This document shows positions 39,171 to 47,192 of a stretch of 64,000 nt of DNA, one piece after another. Below the pieces are notes generated by a model. That model saw only the letters and a list, made by a program, of their open reading frames with translations, searched no databases and was not told the origin of the DNA. How positions within the stretch are numbered: the first letter of the stretch is position 1; each line of letters starts with the position of its first letter. A program made the position numbers and the translations under genes. Source of the stretch: Actinoplanes sp. SE50/110 (lineage in GTDB: Bacteria; Actinomycetota; Actinomycetes; Mycobacteriales; Micromonosporaceae); assembly GCF_900119315.1 (NCBI RefSeq), contig NZ_LT827010.1, positions 944,501-1,008,500 on the forward strand. Reading direction: 5' to 3'.

Positions 39171-39279
39171 TCATGCGTGGAACAGGCGGCGTAGCTCATT
39201 GGCAGTGATCGCGATCAGGTCGTCTGCGCTGTTCGTGGTCGGGATGGTCGCGTGGCGAGGGAGGCGTTGGCAGCGATGA
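39171..39279 (-). pseudogene. C-terminal remnant of a transposase
   Basis: The minus strand encodes RHATIPTTNSADDLIAITANELRRLFHA and then a TGA (39173-39171). This resembles the C-terminal end of DDE transposases of actinobacterial insertion sequences (the ADDLxxxTxNExRRLF pattern). Only about 30 codons remain; no N-terminal part or inverted repeats were found nearby. Assignment is from pattern memory, so moderate. Confidence 0.45.
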
Positions 39280-39338
39280 CCAGGGTGGTTCAGCGATGAC
39301 CAGGGTGGTTCAGCGGTGACCAGGGTGGTTCAGCGATG
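39271..39338. repeat. 20-bp tandem repeat, three copies plus a partial fourth
   Basis: Unit CAGCGATGACCAGGGTGGTT at 39271-39290 and 39291-39310; third copy 39311-39330 has one change (GCGGTG); a partial fourth (CAGCGATG) ends at 39338. It abuts the transposase remnant. No inverted-repeat structure or spacer pattern, so not CRISPR. The adjoining 39339-39542 stretch shows no gene apart from the leader of the methyltransferase. Confidence 0.85.
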
Positions 39339-39542
39339 CCAGGCCTCCAGGTGCGGTGTTGGGGCCGACCGAGGCCGAGGCCGGTGGGATGCCCCGCGGG
39401 TGGGCGGACACCCCCGATCGCGCCCGGTCGATCGAGAAAAGCGAGAGTCCCTCATTGGGGTGACATTGATCGATGCGAGCCCTTCCCCTCAACCCCCCGG
39501 AGATACATAGGATGTGGAAACGACCGAGCGGCGGGGGTGGCG

Positions 39543-40361
39543 GTGGAGCCGAACACGTGGGTGCCGGAGGGCGCGGACATCACCGTGCCGAACGCGTCCC
39601 GGGTGTACGACTACGCGCTGGGCGGCATGCACAACTTCGCGGTCGATCGGGAGTTCTGGCATCACGTCCAGGATTCGTTTCCGGAGGCGCACCTGGTGGC
39701 CCAGGCCAATCGGGCCTATCTCGGCCGGGCGGTCCGGTGGCTGGTCGAGGAGCGCGGGGTCACCCAGTTCCTGGACATCGGCTCCGGGATTCCGACGCTG
39801 GGCAACGTGCACGAGGTGGCGCAGGAGGCGGACCCGGACGCCCGGGTGGTGTATGTCGACATCGATCCGATCGCGGTCGAGCAGAGCCGCAGCCTGCTGC
39901 GCGACAACCCGAACGCCCACGCGATCCGCGGCGACCTGTGCGATCCCGACACGATCGTCTGGCACGACCAGGTGATCTCGTTCCTCGACTTCTCCCGGCC
40001 GATTGCGGTCCTCATGGTGGCGGTGCTGCATTTCGTCCCGGACGAGGCGGATCCGCGGTCGCTGATCTCCCGGATCGGGGCGGCGCTGATGCCGGGCAGT
40101 TTCCTGGTCCTGTCGCACGCCGGGCCGGAGGTGACCGAGGACGGCCTGCGGCGGCAGGAGATCGCCCGCAAGCTGTACGAGAAGACCCCGACCCCACTGG
40201 TGATCCGCGACCGTGAGCAATTGCTGGGCCTGCTGGACGAGTCGTTCGAGGTGCTGGAGCCCGGTGTGGTCGCCGCCGACCAGTGGCGGCCGGACCCGGA
40301 GCAGGCCGCCCAGATCCCGCCGCAGCCGACCGCGCTGGTCGTGGTGGCCCGCCGGAGGTAG
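39543..40361 (+). CDS. SAM-dependent methyltransferase (PF04672 type)
   Basis: 272 residues. The N-terminal PNASRVYDYALGGMHNFAVDREF is the hallmark of this actinobacterial family (normally ARVYDYLLGGKDNF). The SAM-binding motif I is FLDIGSGIPT, with acidic motif II VVYVDIDPIAV. Members act on unknown, probably small-molecule, substrates. Two in-frame GTG codons (39537 and 39543) follow a GGGGG stretch; 39543 has the better spacing. Followed by a hairpin at 40392. Confidence 0.88.
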   Translation: MEPNTWVPEGADITVPNASRVYDYALGGMHNFAVDREFWHHVQDSFPEAHLVAQANRAYLGRAVRWLVEERGVTQFLDIGSGIPTLGNVHEVAQEADPDARVVYVDIDPIAVEQSRSLLRDNPNAHAIRGDLCDPDTIVWHDQVISFLDFSRPIAVLMVAVLHFVPDEADPRSLISRIGAALMPGSFLVLSHAGPEVTEDGLRRQEIARKLYEKTPTPLVIRDREQLLGLLDESFEVLEPGVVAADQWRPDPEQAAQIPPQPTALVVVARRR

Positions 40362-40391
40362 TCACCCGGGGGAGTGGAACGGGGGCCGGTC

Positions 40392-40434
40392 GATCCGCGC
40401 GCTTTTGCCGCCACGGCCGTGACCTGCGCGGATC
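40392..40434 (+). terminator. Inverted repeat downstream of methyltransferase
   Basis: GATCCGCGC (40392-40400) pairs perfectly with GCGCGGATC (40426-40434); the 25-base loop has its own GCCG/CGGC pairing. It lies 30 bases after the stop. Probable terminator. Confidence 0.5.
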
Positions 40435-40569
40435 CTCGACGGATCTTGTGGTTATACCCCGCGGGTAGGGCTCCTTCAAGAGTGGTGCGGTGGGCGTCCA
40501 CCCTGCACAGTGTTCGTCGGTTGGTCACATAGCGTGGCCGGCCCTCGGCTGTGGGAGAGGACCTTCGTC

Positions 40570-42351
40570 ATGGTCGACGAATCAGCCCGGAATGCGGTGG
40601 CCCAGCGGTGGTTGAGCGCGATCGCCGCGGCCGGTTTCGTGCCCGGCCGACGGGCGAGGGTGCTCCGGGAGCTTCAGCGGTTGCTCCGGCGCCTCGAGTC
40701 GACGGTCGCCGGTGAGCCGTTCGACCCGGCGGCCGGCTGGCGGATCGGCGCCCGGCTGGTCGAGCTGCGGATGGCCGGCCCGAAGGTGATCGGCGCGACG
40801 ATCAGGCTGCTCAGAACCGAGCTGACGGAGCTTCTCGCCGGGGACGTCGCGGCGCTCGGCGTACGGGTGGACCTGGTCCTCGAGCAGGTGAACAACGGGT
40901 TCGCCGCGGCGCTGCGGGACACCGCGATGGCGATCGCCGAGGACATCAACCGGTCGATGCGGGTGACCTGGGAGGCCGACCGGTCCGTGCTGCATCACCG
41001 GTGGCAGCACGCCCGGCTGCACGATCCGGTCACCGGGCTGCCGAACCGGGCCCACCTCCGGGACGTGCTGCGGCGCGTCACCGCCGACGGGTCCGGCCGG
41101 ATCGGGGTGTGCCTGTTGCGGGTCGACGACTTCGCCGATCTCAGCGATGCCCTCGGCCATGCCCACGGCGACGATCTGCTGGCGGCGATCAGCTGGCGGC
41201 TCCGGGATCTCGTCCGCTCGTGGTCGGCCACCGCCCGGGACCAGGCCGCCCGGCCGGAGGCGGACGATCGCTATCTGCTGGCGCACCTCGGTGGTGAGGA
41301 ATTCGCGCTGCTGGTGATCGGGACGACGGGCGCGCACCAGATGGTGAAGGTCGCCAAGCTTGCCGGGCTGGCGCTGCGCACCGTGGTGCTGCCGTCGGTG
41401 GACGGCTATGCGCCCCGGATGACGGCCAGTGCCGGGATCGTGGAGGCGCCGATCGCCGCGCGGCCGGACCCGGAGGAGTGGCTGCGCGACGCGCGCCGGG
41501 CGTTGGCGTGGGCGCGGGGGGATGACGCGGGCGGGGTGATGGTCTTCGAGCCGGGCCGGGCGCGACAGGATTCCCGGCGGAACCGGCTGGCCGCGGCGAT
41601 GCCGGTCGCCCTGGACCGCGGTGAGTTCGAGCCGCATTTCCAGCCGATCCTGCGGTTGGCCGACCGGAGCGTCGTCGGGGTGGAGGCGCTGGCCCGGTGG
41701 CGGCATCCCCGGGAGGGCCTGCTGAGCCCGGCCGCCTTCATCACGCTGGCCGAGCAGACCGGCCTGATCCGGCGGCTGGGCCAGTCGATCCTGGAGCAGG
41801 CGTGCCGGCAGGGCGCGGCCTGGCGCGCGGAGGGCCGCCACCTGACGATCAACGCGAATCTGGCTCCCGCGCAGCTCGCCGACCCGGGCCTCGTCGCCGG
41901 GGTCGCGGATGTGCTCTATCGGACGAGGATGCCGGCCGGGTGCCTGCAGCTGGAGATCACCGAGAGCGCGGTCGTCGACCGGTGCGGGCGGCAGCTCGAC
42001 GACCTGGCGGCCCTCGGTGTCCGGCTGGCGCTCGACGATTACGGCACCGGTTATGCGAGCCTGCGGTCGCTGGCGCGGCTGCCGGTGACGACGGTGAAGC
42101 TGGCGGCCGAGCTCGTCGCCGATCTGGCGGACCCCGGCGACGCGGCCGCGGCGGCGATCGTGAAGCACACCGTCCGGCTGTGTCACAGCCTCGGTCTCAC
42201 CGTCATCGCCGAGGGCATCGAGGCCGAGACGCAGCACGCCCGGCTCCGGGACCTGGGGTGCGACCTCGGCCAAGGATTTCTTTACGCCAAGCCCGTTGAT
42301 CCACGACATGTCGATCCGTTCAGCCGCCGGATGGAACCTCCGTCAGAGTAG
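40570..42351 (+). CDS. Cytoplasmic GGDEF-EAL bifunctional c-di-GMP enzyme
   Basis: 593 residues, no transmembrane helices. N-terminal alpha-helical sensory region (about 1-155) of unknown ligand; GGDEF domain (about 165-335) with intact LGGEEF; EAL domain (about 345-590) with EALARW, NANLAP, LEITES, DDYGTGYASL, VKLAAEL, AEGIEAE and QGFLYAKP. Both active sites look usable, unlike the 20905 protein, so it may make or degrade c-di-GMP depending on the input. ATG at 40570 preceded by GAGAGGA; an upstream in-frame start at 40510 lacks one. Confidence 0.9.
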   Translation: MVDESARNAVAQRWLSAIAAAGFVPGRRARVLRELQRLLRRLESTVAGEPFDPAAGWRIGARLVELRMAGPKVIGATIRLLRTELTELLAGDVAALGVRVDLVLEQVNNGFAAALRDTAMAIAEDINRSMRVTWEADRSVLHHRWQHARLHDPVTGLPNRAHLRDVLRRVTADGSGRIGVCLLRVDDFADLSDALGHAHGDDLLAAISWRLRDLVRSWSATARDQAARPEADDRYLLAHLGGEEFALLVIGTTGAHQMVKVAKLAGLALRTVVLPSVDGYAPRMTASAGIVEAPIAARPDPEEWLRDARRALAWARGDDAGGVMVFEPGRARQDSRRNRLAAAMPVALDRGEFEPHFQPILRLADRSVVGVEALARWRHPREGLLSPAAFITLAEQTGLIRRLGQSILEQACRQGAAWRAEGRHLTINANLAPAQLADPGLVAGVADVLYRTRMPAGCLQLEITESAVVDRCGRQLDDLAALGVRLALDDYGTGYASLRSLARLPVTTVKLAAELVADLADPGDAAAAAIVKHTVRLCHSLGLTVIAEGIEAETQHARLRDLGCDLGQGFLYAKPVDPRHVDPFSRRMEPPSE

Positions 42352-42584
42352 CGCCGCGACAACGTGTCGCGCGACCAGGTCGCCCACATGGTGGGACGCT
42401 GGGCGCCGGATCGCGTTTGACCGGACCGGCCGCCCGGGAATGGCGCCCCAACCTTTTGATACACGTGAATGAATCGGATTCCTGTCAGCTCCGTGTCCGA
42501 ACCGGATCGCGTTTTCGGCGCCGATCGCAGCGTATTCACGAGTACCGGGCGGACATCGATAGAACCCTCTGCCTAGAGTCCGTT

Positions 42585-42627
42585 CCGATCGATCGATCGG
42601 TTGGCCCTGCCGCAAGCGATGCGGCAG
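42585..42627 (+). promoter_or_regulatory. Palindrome and hairpin in the leader of the secreted-protein gene
   Basis: CCGATCGATCGATCGG (42585-42600) is a perfect 16-bp palindrome, a possible operator. Next to it CTGCCGC (42607-42613) and GCGGCAG (42621-42627) form a 7-bp stem with a 7-base loop, 24 bases before the ATG at 42652. The rest of the 300-base gap from 42352 shows no gene. Confidence 0.4.
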
Positions 42628-42651
42628 TTCCTGCTAACGGGGAGAGGATTC

Positions 42652-43050
42652 ATGATCAAACGCACTGCCGGACTGGCCGTGGTGGCTGTCGTGGCCATCG
42701 CGACCCTGCTGGGAATCACCGCGGCTCCGGCTCTCGCCTCGTCCTACAACACCGGTGGGACGACGACCAGCATCACGAACTTCACGACCGGCAGCACCAC
42801 CTACACCCAGGACCACGCCGGCGACGACATCGCCTTCGATGTCACCTCCGGCCCGGCGATCGACATGCGCTGGGTCAAGTGCTCGGATTCGAGCGTGCAC
42901 GGAAGCATCAACTACAACATCGGTACCGACGGGTACCGTGTGCTCGGCACCGACTTCAAGGCCACCACCTGCCTGCACCTGCAGTTCCGTGGCTTCACCA
43001 GCACGGGCGCCTTCCGGGGCGTCACCTACTGGGACTACAACTTCGCCTGA
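42652..43050 (+). CDS. Small secreted protein
   Basis: 132 residues. Clear signal peptide (MIKRTAGLAVVAVVAIATLLGITAAPALAS begins the protein as two contiguous blocks; cleavage after ALA at about 30). The mature part is about 100 residues, Thr/Gly/Asp-rich, beta-strand-like, with two cysteines (KCSDSS, TTCLHL) that could pair. GGGGAGAGGA ribosome binding site. No family recognised; similar small exported proteins are common in Actinoplanes-type genomes. It precedes the export module and may be unrelated to it. Confidence 0.75.
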   Translation: MIKRTAGLAVVAVVAIATLLGITAAPALASSYNTGGTTTSITNFTTGSTTYTQDHAGDDIAFDVTSGPAIDMRWVKCSDSSVHGSINYNIGTDGYRVLGTDFKATTCLHLQFRGFTSTGAFRGVTYWDYNFA

Positions 43051-43157
43051 TCCTTGGCGACGTCGTATAGGTTCGGAGGCTCCGTCGCATCGTTGTCCGG
43101 CGATGGGGCCTCCGGCTCCCCGATCATCTCTCGTGTGCCACATTGGAGGAACGATTC

Positions 43158-43709
43158 ATGGCGTCCCGTTCACGGTTGCTGGCTTCCGTGCTTCTTCTCG
43201 GCCTGCTCGCCGCCGGCTGCTCGTCCGGCTCCGGTGACAAGTCCACCGACCAGTCCGGGTCGGCTCCGGGCCAGGGTGGCAAGCCCGGGGTCAACAACCC
43301 GGCCGACGCGGCGAAGAAGCCGGCCGGCGCGGCGACCGGCACCAAGAAGGACGACTTCATGCCCACCCTGCAGCAGGCGTACGCGAAGGTCAGCTGGCCG
43401 CCGAAGCGGAAGATGACCACCGACAAGCTGTGGGGTTTCATGGCCGCCGGCGCGGCCGACACCCAGTATCAGGCTTCCGACGCCACCAACATGGTGACCA
43501 TCTGGAACGCCTGCGCGTGGACCATGCAGCTGGTCGACGACACGAAGGCCAACAAGCCGGTCAGTGCCGACGAGTCCGCGCTCAGCGGCCTCGGGAACAG
43601 CGATCTGAAGGGGTTGATCGACAAGATCGTGTCGGACGCGAAGCTCGGCGAGATCTCCACCGCCCGCCAGTTCATCGACGCGAACGACTGCCAGAAGGGC
43701 TTCGCATAG
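43158..43709 (+). CDS. Small lipoprotein
   Basis: 183 residues. Lipobox LLAAGC at about residues 14-19 marks the lipidated cysteine. A Gly/Ser/Asp/Pro linker follows (about 20-60), then a soluble helical domain with AWT, two cysteines and a DANDCQKGFA end. GGAGGA precedes the ATG. Its stop is immediately followed (0 bases) by the ATG of the membrane-fusion-like gene, so it belongs to the same operon. Function unknown; possible substrate-binding or accessory part of the transporter. Confidence 0.75.
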   Translation: MASRSRLLASVLLLGLLAAGCSSGSGDKSTDQSGSAPGQGGKPGVNNPADAAKKPAGAATGTKKDDFMPTLQQAYAKVSWPPKRKMTTDKLWGFMAAGAADTQYQASDATNMVTIWNACAWTMQLVDDTKANKPVSADESALSGLGNSDLKGLIDKIVSDAKLGEISTARQFIDANDCQKGFA

Positions 43710-44657
43710 ATGCTCCGGAGTCGGGTGGTGGCGCGTGCGGCCGTGTTCGCGGGTGCCACCGTGCTGCTCGCGGCCTGCACCACCACCGGCGACGCCGGCC
43801 CCGGTAGCGGGGCGGGGGCGGGTGACCTGGTGGTCGCGTCGGCCACCGCCGCACCGGCGACGGTCCGGGTGGAGAAACGGGAGATCTATCAGACGGTGCG
43901 TCTGGAGGGCCTGGTCGAGCCGTATGACGCGGTTCCGGTCAAGGCGGCGGTGGACGGCCGGTTCATTCCGGCCGCCGGGGTCCGGAACGGGCGTACGGTG
44001 CCGCGGGGTTTCCGGCTCGGTGCGGTGCGTCAATGTCCCGACGAGCAGAACGCCGGCACCGTGAATCCGGCGCCGTCGGCCTCCGCGTCCGCGGGTGGCA
44101 CCGCGGCCACCCACTGCGCCTATCGGTACACCGCGGTGCGGGCCCCGGCCGCGGGCCAGCTGTCCGACGTCGGCGAGCAGAACGTCGCCCCCGGTGCGGT
44201 GATCGCCAACATCCGTCCGCCCGGATTCCACATCCGGCTGCCGGTCGAGGACAAGTCGGTGCTGTTCAATTTCGCCCACCCGCCGTCGTCGGGCAAGGCG
44301 CAGATCGTCGGCGGCCCGTCCGGGCTGACCGTCCGGTTCGAGCGGCGGACCTTCGACCAGAGCAGCGGTACGGTCAACGTGTTCGTCTCCGCGCCGTCGC
44401 ATGTGGACCTCTTCGCCGGGCTGCACGCGGTGGTCGTCTTCGTCACCAACGCGCTGAAGGACGTGGACACGCTGCCCCTGTCGGCGGTGCGTGGGCGCGC
44501 CGAGCAGGGCGAGGTGGTGGTGCTGGACCAGGCCGGGCACACCCGGACGGTCGACGTCGTCATCGGTGCGGCGGACGACGCCTATGTGCAGGTGAGCGGT
44601 CTGGATCCGGACGCCGACGTGCTCGTCTACCCGCTGGATTCGAACTTTGACCGATAG
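43710..44657 (+). CDS. Membrane-fusion-type lipoprotein of an ABC exporter
   Basis: 315 residues. Lipobox VLLAAC near residue 22. The rest resembles HlyD/MacA-like adaptor proteins: VRLEGLVEPYDAVPVKAAVDGRF (biotinyl-lipoyl-like segment), APAAGQLSDVGEQNVAPGAVIANI, a beta-barrel region, and ALKDVDTLPLSAVRG near the end. It overlaps the ATPase gene by 11 bases. In actinobacteria such lipid-anchored adaptors pair with MacB-like transporters; substrate unknown. Confidence 0.75.
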   Translation: MLRSRVVARAAVFAGATVLLAACTTTGDAGPGSGAGAGDLVVASATAAPATVRVEKREIYQTVRLEGLVEPYDAVPVKAAVDGRFIPAAGVRNGRTVPRGFRLGAVRQCPDEQNAGTVNPAPSASASAGGTAATHCAYRYTAVRAPAAGQLSDVGEQNVAPGAVIANIRPPGFHIRLPVEDKSVLFNFAHPPSSGKAQIVGGPSGLTVRFERRTFDQSSGTVNVFVSAPSHVDLFAGLHAVVVFVTNALKDVDTLPLSAVRGRAEQGEVVVLDQAGHTRTVDVVIGAADDAYVQVSGLDPDADVLVYPLDSNFDR

Positions 44658-45363
44658 CCGACCGGTCGTCGAGGCGCGCGGCGCGGGGAAGACGCTGCAG
44701 CTGCCCACCGGCGACCGGCTCCAGGTCCTGCGCGACGTCCACCTGACGATCATGGCGGGTGAGGCGGTCGCGATCCGTGGCCGGTCCGGTTCCGGCAAGA
44801 CGACACTGCTGCGCGCCCTCGGCCTGTTCATCCCGTTCGACACCGGGGAGCACCGGGTGCTGGGCACCGATGTGCGCCGGGCCGGTGACCGTCGCTGTTC
44901 CCGGCTGCGGGCCCGGTCGATCGGCTTCGTGTTCCAGGATTTCCGCCTGCTGCCCAATCTGACCGCGACGCAGAACGTCGAGTACGCCGGCATCCTGGCC
45001 GGTCTGCGCGGCCGGCGCCGCCGGGCGGCGGCGCGCGAGGCGCTGGACCGGGTCGGGCTCGGCGCCCGGCTGCAGTCCCGTCCCGCCCAGCTCTCCGGCG
45101 GCGAGCAGCAGCGGGTCGGGATCGCCCGTGCGCTGGTCAAGCAGCCGGCCCTGGTGCTGGCCGACGAGCCGACCGGCGCGCTGGACGCGGAGACCGCCGA
45201 CGCGGTGATGACCCTGCTGCTCGACGCGGTCCGGGATCTGAACGCCGCGCTGGTGGTGGTCACCCACGATGACGCGGTCGCCGAGCGGTGCGACCGGCGG
45301 GTGCTGATCGCCGGCGGTGCGGTGCACGAGCCCGGTGCCGCGGACGTGGTGGAGGCGCCCTGA
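44647..45363 (+). CDS. ABC transporter ATP-binding protein (MacB/LolD type)
   Basis: 238 residues. Walker A GRSGSGKTT, Q-loop VFQDFRLLPNLTATQNVE, signature LSGGEQQRVGIARAL, Walker B LVLADEPTGALD and H-loop VVVTHDD. The Q-loop and TGALD patterns are typical of MacB-like export ATPases. TTG at 44647 is the only start that keeps the beta strand before Walker A, and it overlaps the preceding gene by 11 bases. Stop and next ATG overlap as TGATG. Confidence 0.88.
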   Translation: MTDSRPVVEARGAGKTLQLPTGDRLQVLRDVHLTIMAGEAVAIRGRSGSGKTTLLRALGLFIPFDTGEHRVLGTDVRRAGDRRCSRLRARSIGFVFQDFRLLPNLTATQNVEYAGILAGLRGRRRRAAAREALDRVGLGARLQSRPAQLSGGEQQRVGIARALVKQPALVLADEPTGALDAETADAVMTLLLDAVRDLNAALVVVTHDDAVAERCDRRVLIAGGAVHEPGAADVVEAP

Positions 45364-46646
45364 TGCAGGTTCCGCTGCTCGCCGTCCGCGAGTTCCGGTC
45401 GAACTGGCGGCGCAACGCGATCTTCGGCGCGATCCTGTTCGTGTCGATCAGCGTGCAGCTGTTCACCGCGATCGCGGCCACCGCCAGCCGGACCGCGGTG
45501 GAGTCCTACGCGACCGCGGTCTTCGGCTATGCGGAGACGTACAGCCTGACCATCCCGGACGAGCGCACCGGCGCCGCCCTGCACACCCTCAACGACCGGC
45601 TGGCCGACATCACCCGCAGCCACCCCTGGCTGCGCCCGGCCACCGCGGTGAACGTGACCGCCTACGTGCGGGCGTCGGCCACCTCCGACCCGAGCGCACT
45701 GGTGCCGGTCACCCTGCGGTCGGTGACCCGGGACTGGCAGTTGCTGACCCCGGCGCTGGCCGACGACGACCTGTGGCGCACGGTCATCGACGATCGCCGG
45801 CTCGGCCCGGCCGTTCTCCTCGACCGGGACACCGCGGGCCGGCTCGGCGTGGCCGCCCCGATGGCGGTGACCCTGCTGCTGGACGCCCCGGTCGCCGACC
45901 ATCCGGGAGCCGGCGCGTCACCCGGGCCGGAGCAGGCCCGGCAGCAGGCGGCCGGCGACGCCCCGGCCCAGGTCGCGGCGGGCGCTTCGGTGCGTCCCCG
46001 GATCGCGCTCGGCGGTGTGCCGGTCTTCGGCACCTACACCGAGCTGAACAAGTCGCTGGCCGCCGACGGTTTCGTCACCCAGAACGTGATCGATCTGGCG
46101 CACCTCGGCCCGCAGACCGTGCAGGTCTACTGGCGGTGCGTGCGGATCCGGTGCGGCGACGCGGCGGCCCTGGTGCGCACCGCGGTGGGCGGTCACGTCA
46201 CCGCGGTCGAGAGCCGGATCGACGACATCGACCAGTTCCGCCCGGTGTTGGATCAGCAGCGTGAGGAGGGGCAGCGGTTCTCGGTGATCGTGCTGGTCCT
46301 GGGCGCGCTCGCGGTCGGCATCGTCTCCACCGCGTTCGTCGAGGTGCGGGCGCCGCAGTTCGCCACGCTGCGGGCGCTCGGCGCGTCCCGCCCGGCCGTC
46401 GGGGTGCTGGCGCTGCTGGAGAATCTGCTGACCGCGGCGGTGGTCGGCGTGCTCGCGGTACTCGCCGGGGCGGCCGCCAGCCGGCTCGATCCGAACCGGT
46501 TCAACCAGATCTCCCAGGTCCGCCTCGATCATCTCGGCGTGCCGATCGCGATCTACGCACAGACCATCGCGATCACCCTGGCGATCGGCCTGCTCACCGG
46601 CCTGGCCCCGGCGATCCGCGCGTACCGGGCGGTCCGCACGTCCTGA
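45363..46646 (+). CDS. ABC transporter permease (FtsX/MacB-like)
   Basis: 427 residues. One transmembrane helix at the N-terminus (about 20-42), a long extracytoplasmic loop (to about 310), then three helices (about 312-340, 355-385 and 400-420): the FtsX/MacB topology. The loop contains a paired-cysteine segment (WRCVRIRCGDAA) and an Ala/Gln-rich disordered stretch around 185-205. With the adaptor and ATPase it forms a complete type VII ABC exporter. Translationally coupled to the ATPase. Confidence 0.83.
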   Translation: MQVPLLAVREFRSNWRRNAIFGAILFVSISVQLFTAIAATASRTAVESYATAVFGYAETYSLTIPDERTGAALHTLNDRLADITRSHPWLRPATAVNVTAYVRASATSDPSALVPVTLRSVTRDWQLLTPALADDDLWRTVIDDRRLGPAVLLDRDTAGRLGVAAPMAVTLLLDAPVADHPGAGASPGPEQARQQAAGDAPAQVAAGASVRPRIALGGVPVFGTYTELNKSLAADGFVTQNVIDLAHLGPQTVQVYWRCVRIRCGDAAALVRTAVGGHVTAVESRIDDIDQFRPVLDQQREEGQRFSVIVLVLGALAVGIVSTAFVEVRAPQFATLRALGASRPAVGVLALLENLLTAAVVGVLAVLAGAAASRLDPNRFNQISQVRLDHLGVPIAIYAQTIAITLAIGLLTGLAPAIRAYRAVRTS

Positions 46647-47192
46647 CCCGCGATCGGGCCGGGGCGGTGGTCGCGGTCCGCGGCTGCGGTCACCCTCCCG
46701 GCCGGCTTGCGCGCCGTCCGGCTTCGCCGATTGCGGCGTACGTCGATAAGCTTCGTCGTTTCGTCCCGGCGGTGTGCCGGGCCGGAGCATCGTGGCACGG
46801 CCGTGGCATCCCGCCGTGGTTCCGGACCCGCCCGGTGGATAAGGCTTTCCTTAAGCGTTACCTCACCAAGCGTGACCGGGCATTTTTGGCCTAAGTTCCG
46901 AGTTAGGGCAAAATGGAGTGCGGAAGACGGCTGCTGCATGACCGAGGAGTCCGAGGCAATCGATAGATCGGACAATATTTTCTGGGTGGTTGGTCCCCCT
47001 TCGCGTCGGGTGGTGGCAACCACATAGGAGAGTTCGTACGCTCGGGGCGACACATGGGGGACAGACGCTTGCGAACACAACGTCACCGGCGGCCTGACAT
47101 CGGCCCGAGGGACAGACCGGAAATCGATAGGCGGCGGCGAGAAAGCGGAGTACAGCCGCGCTGTTTTCGGCACACCCGGCGGTAGATGCCAC
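46647..47192 (+). promoter_or_regulatory. Leader region upstream of the SARP regulator
   Basis: 546 bases without an assigned gene. A stretch near 46840-47050 is clearly less GC-rich (runs such as ATTTTTGG and CAATATTTTC) than its surroundings, typical of regulatory DNA in this kind of genome. It contains a possible 29-codon ORF, ATG at 46938 to TAG at 47025-47027, without good ribosome binding. No direct repeats of the SARP-box type were evident by eye. Confidence 0.45.

Noticed and set aside
39271..39338. Possible CRISPR array
   Set aside because: Units are directly joined 20-mers without variable spacers, and no cas gene is near.
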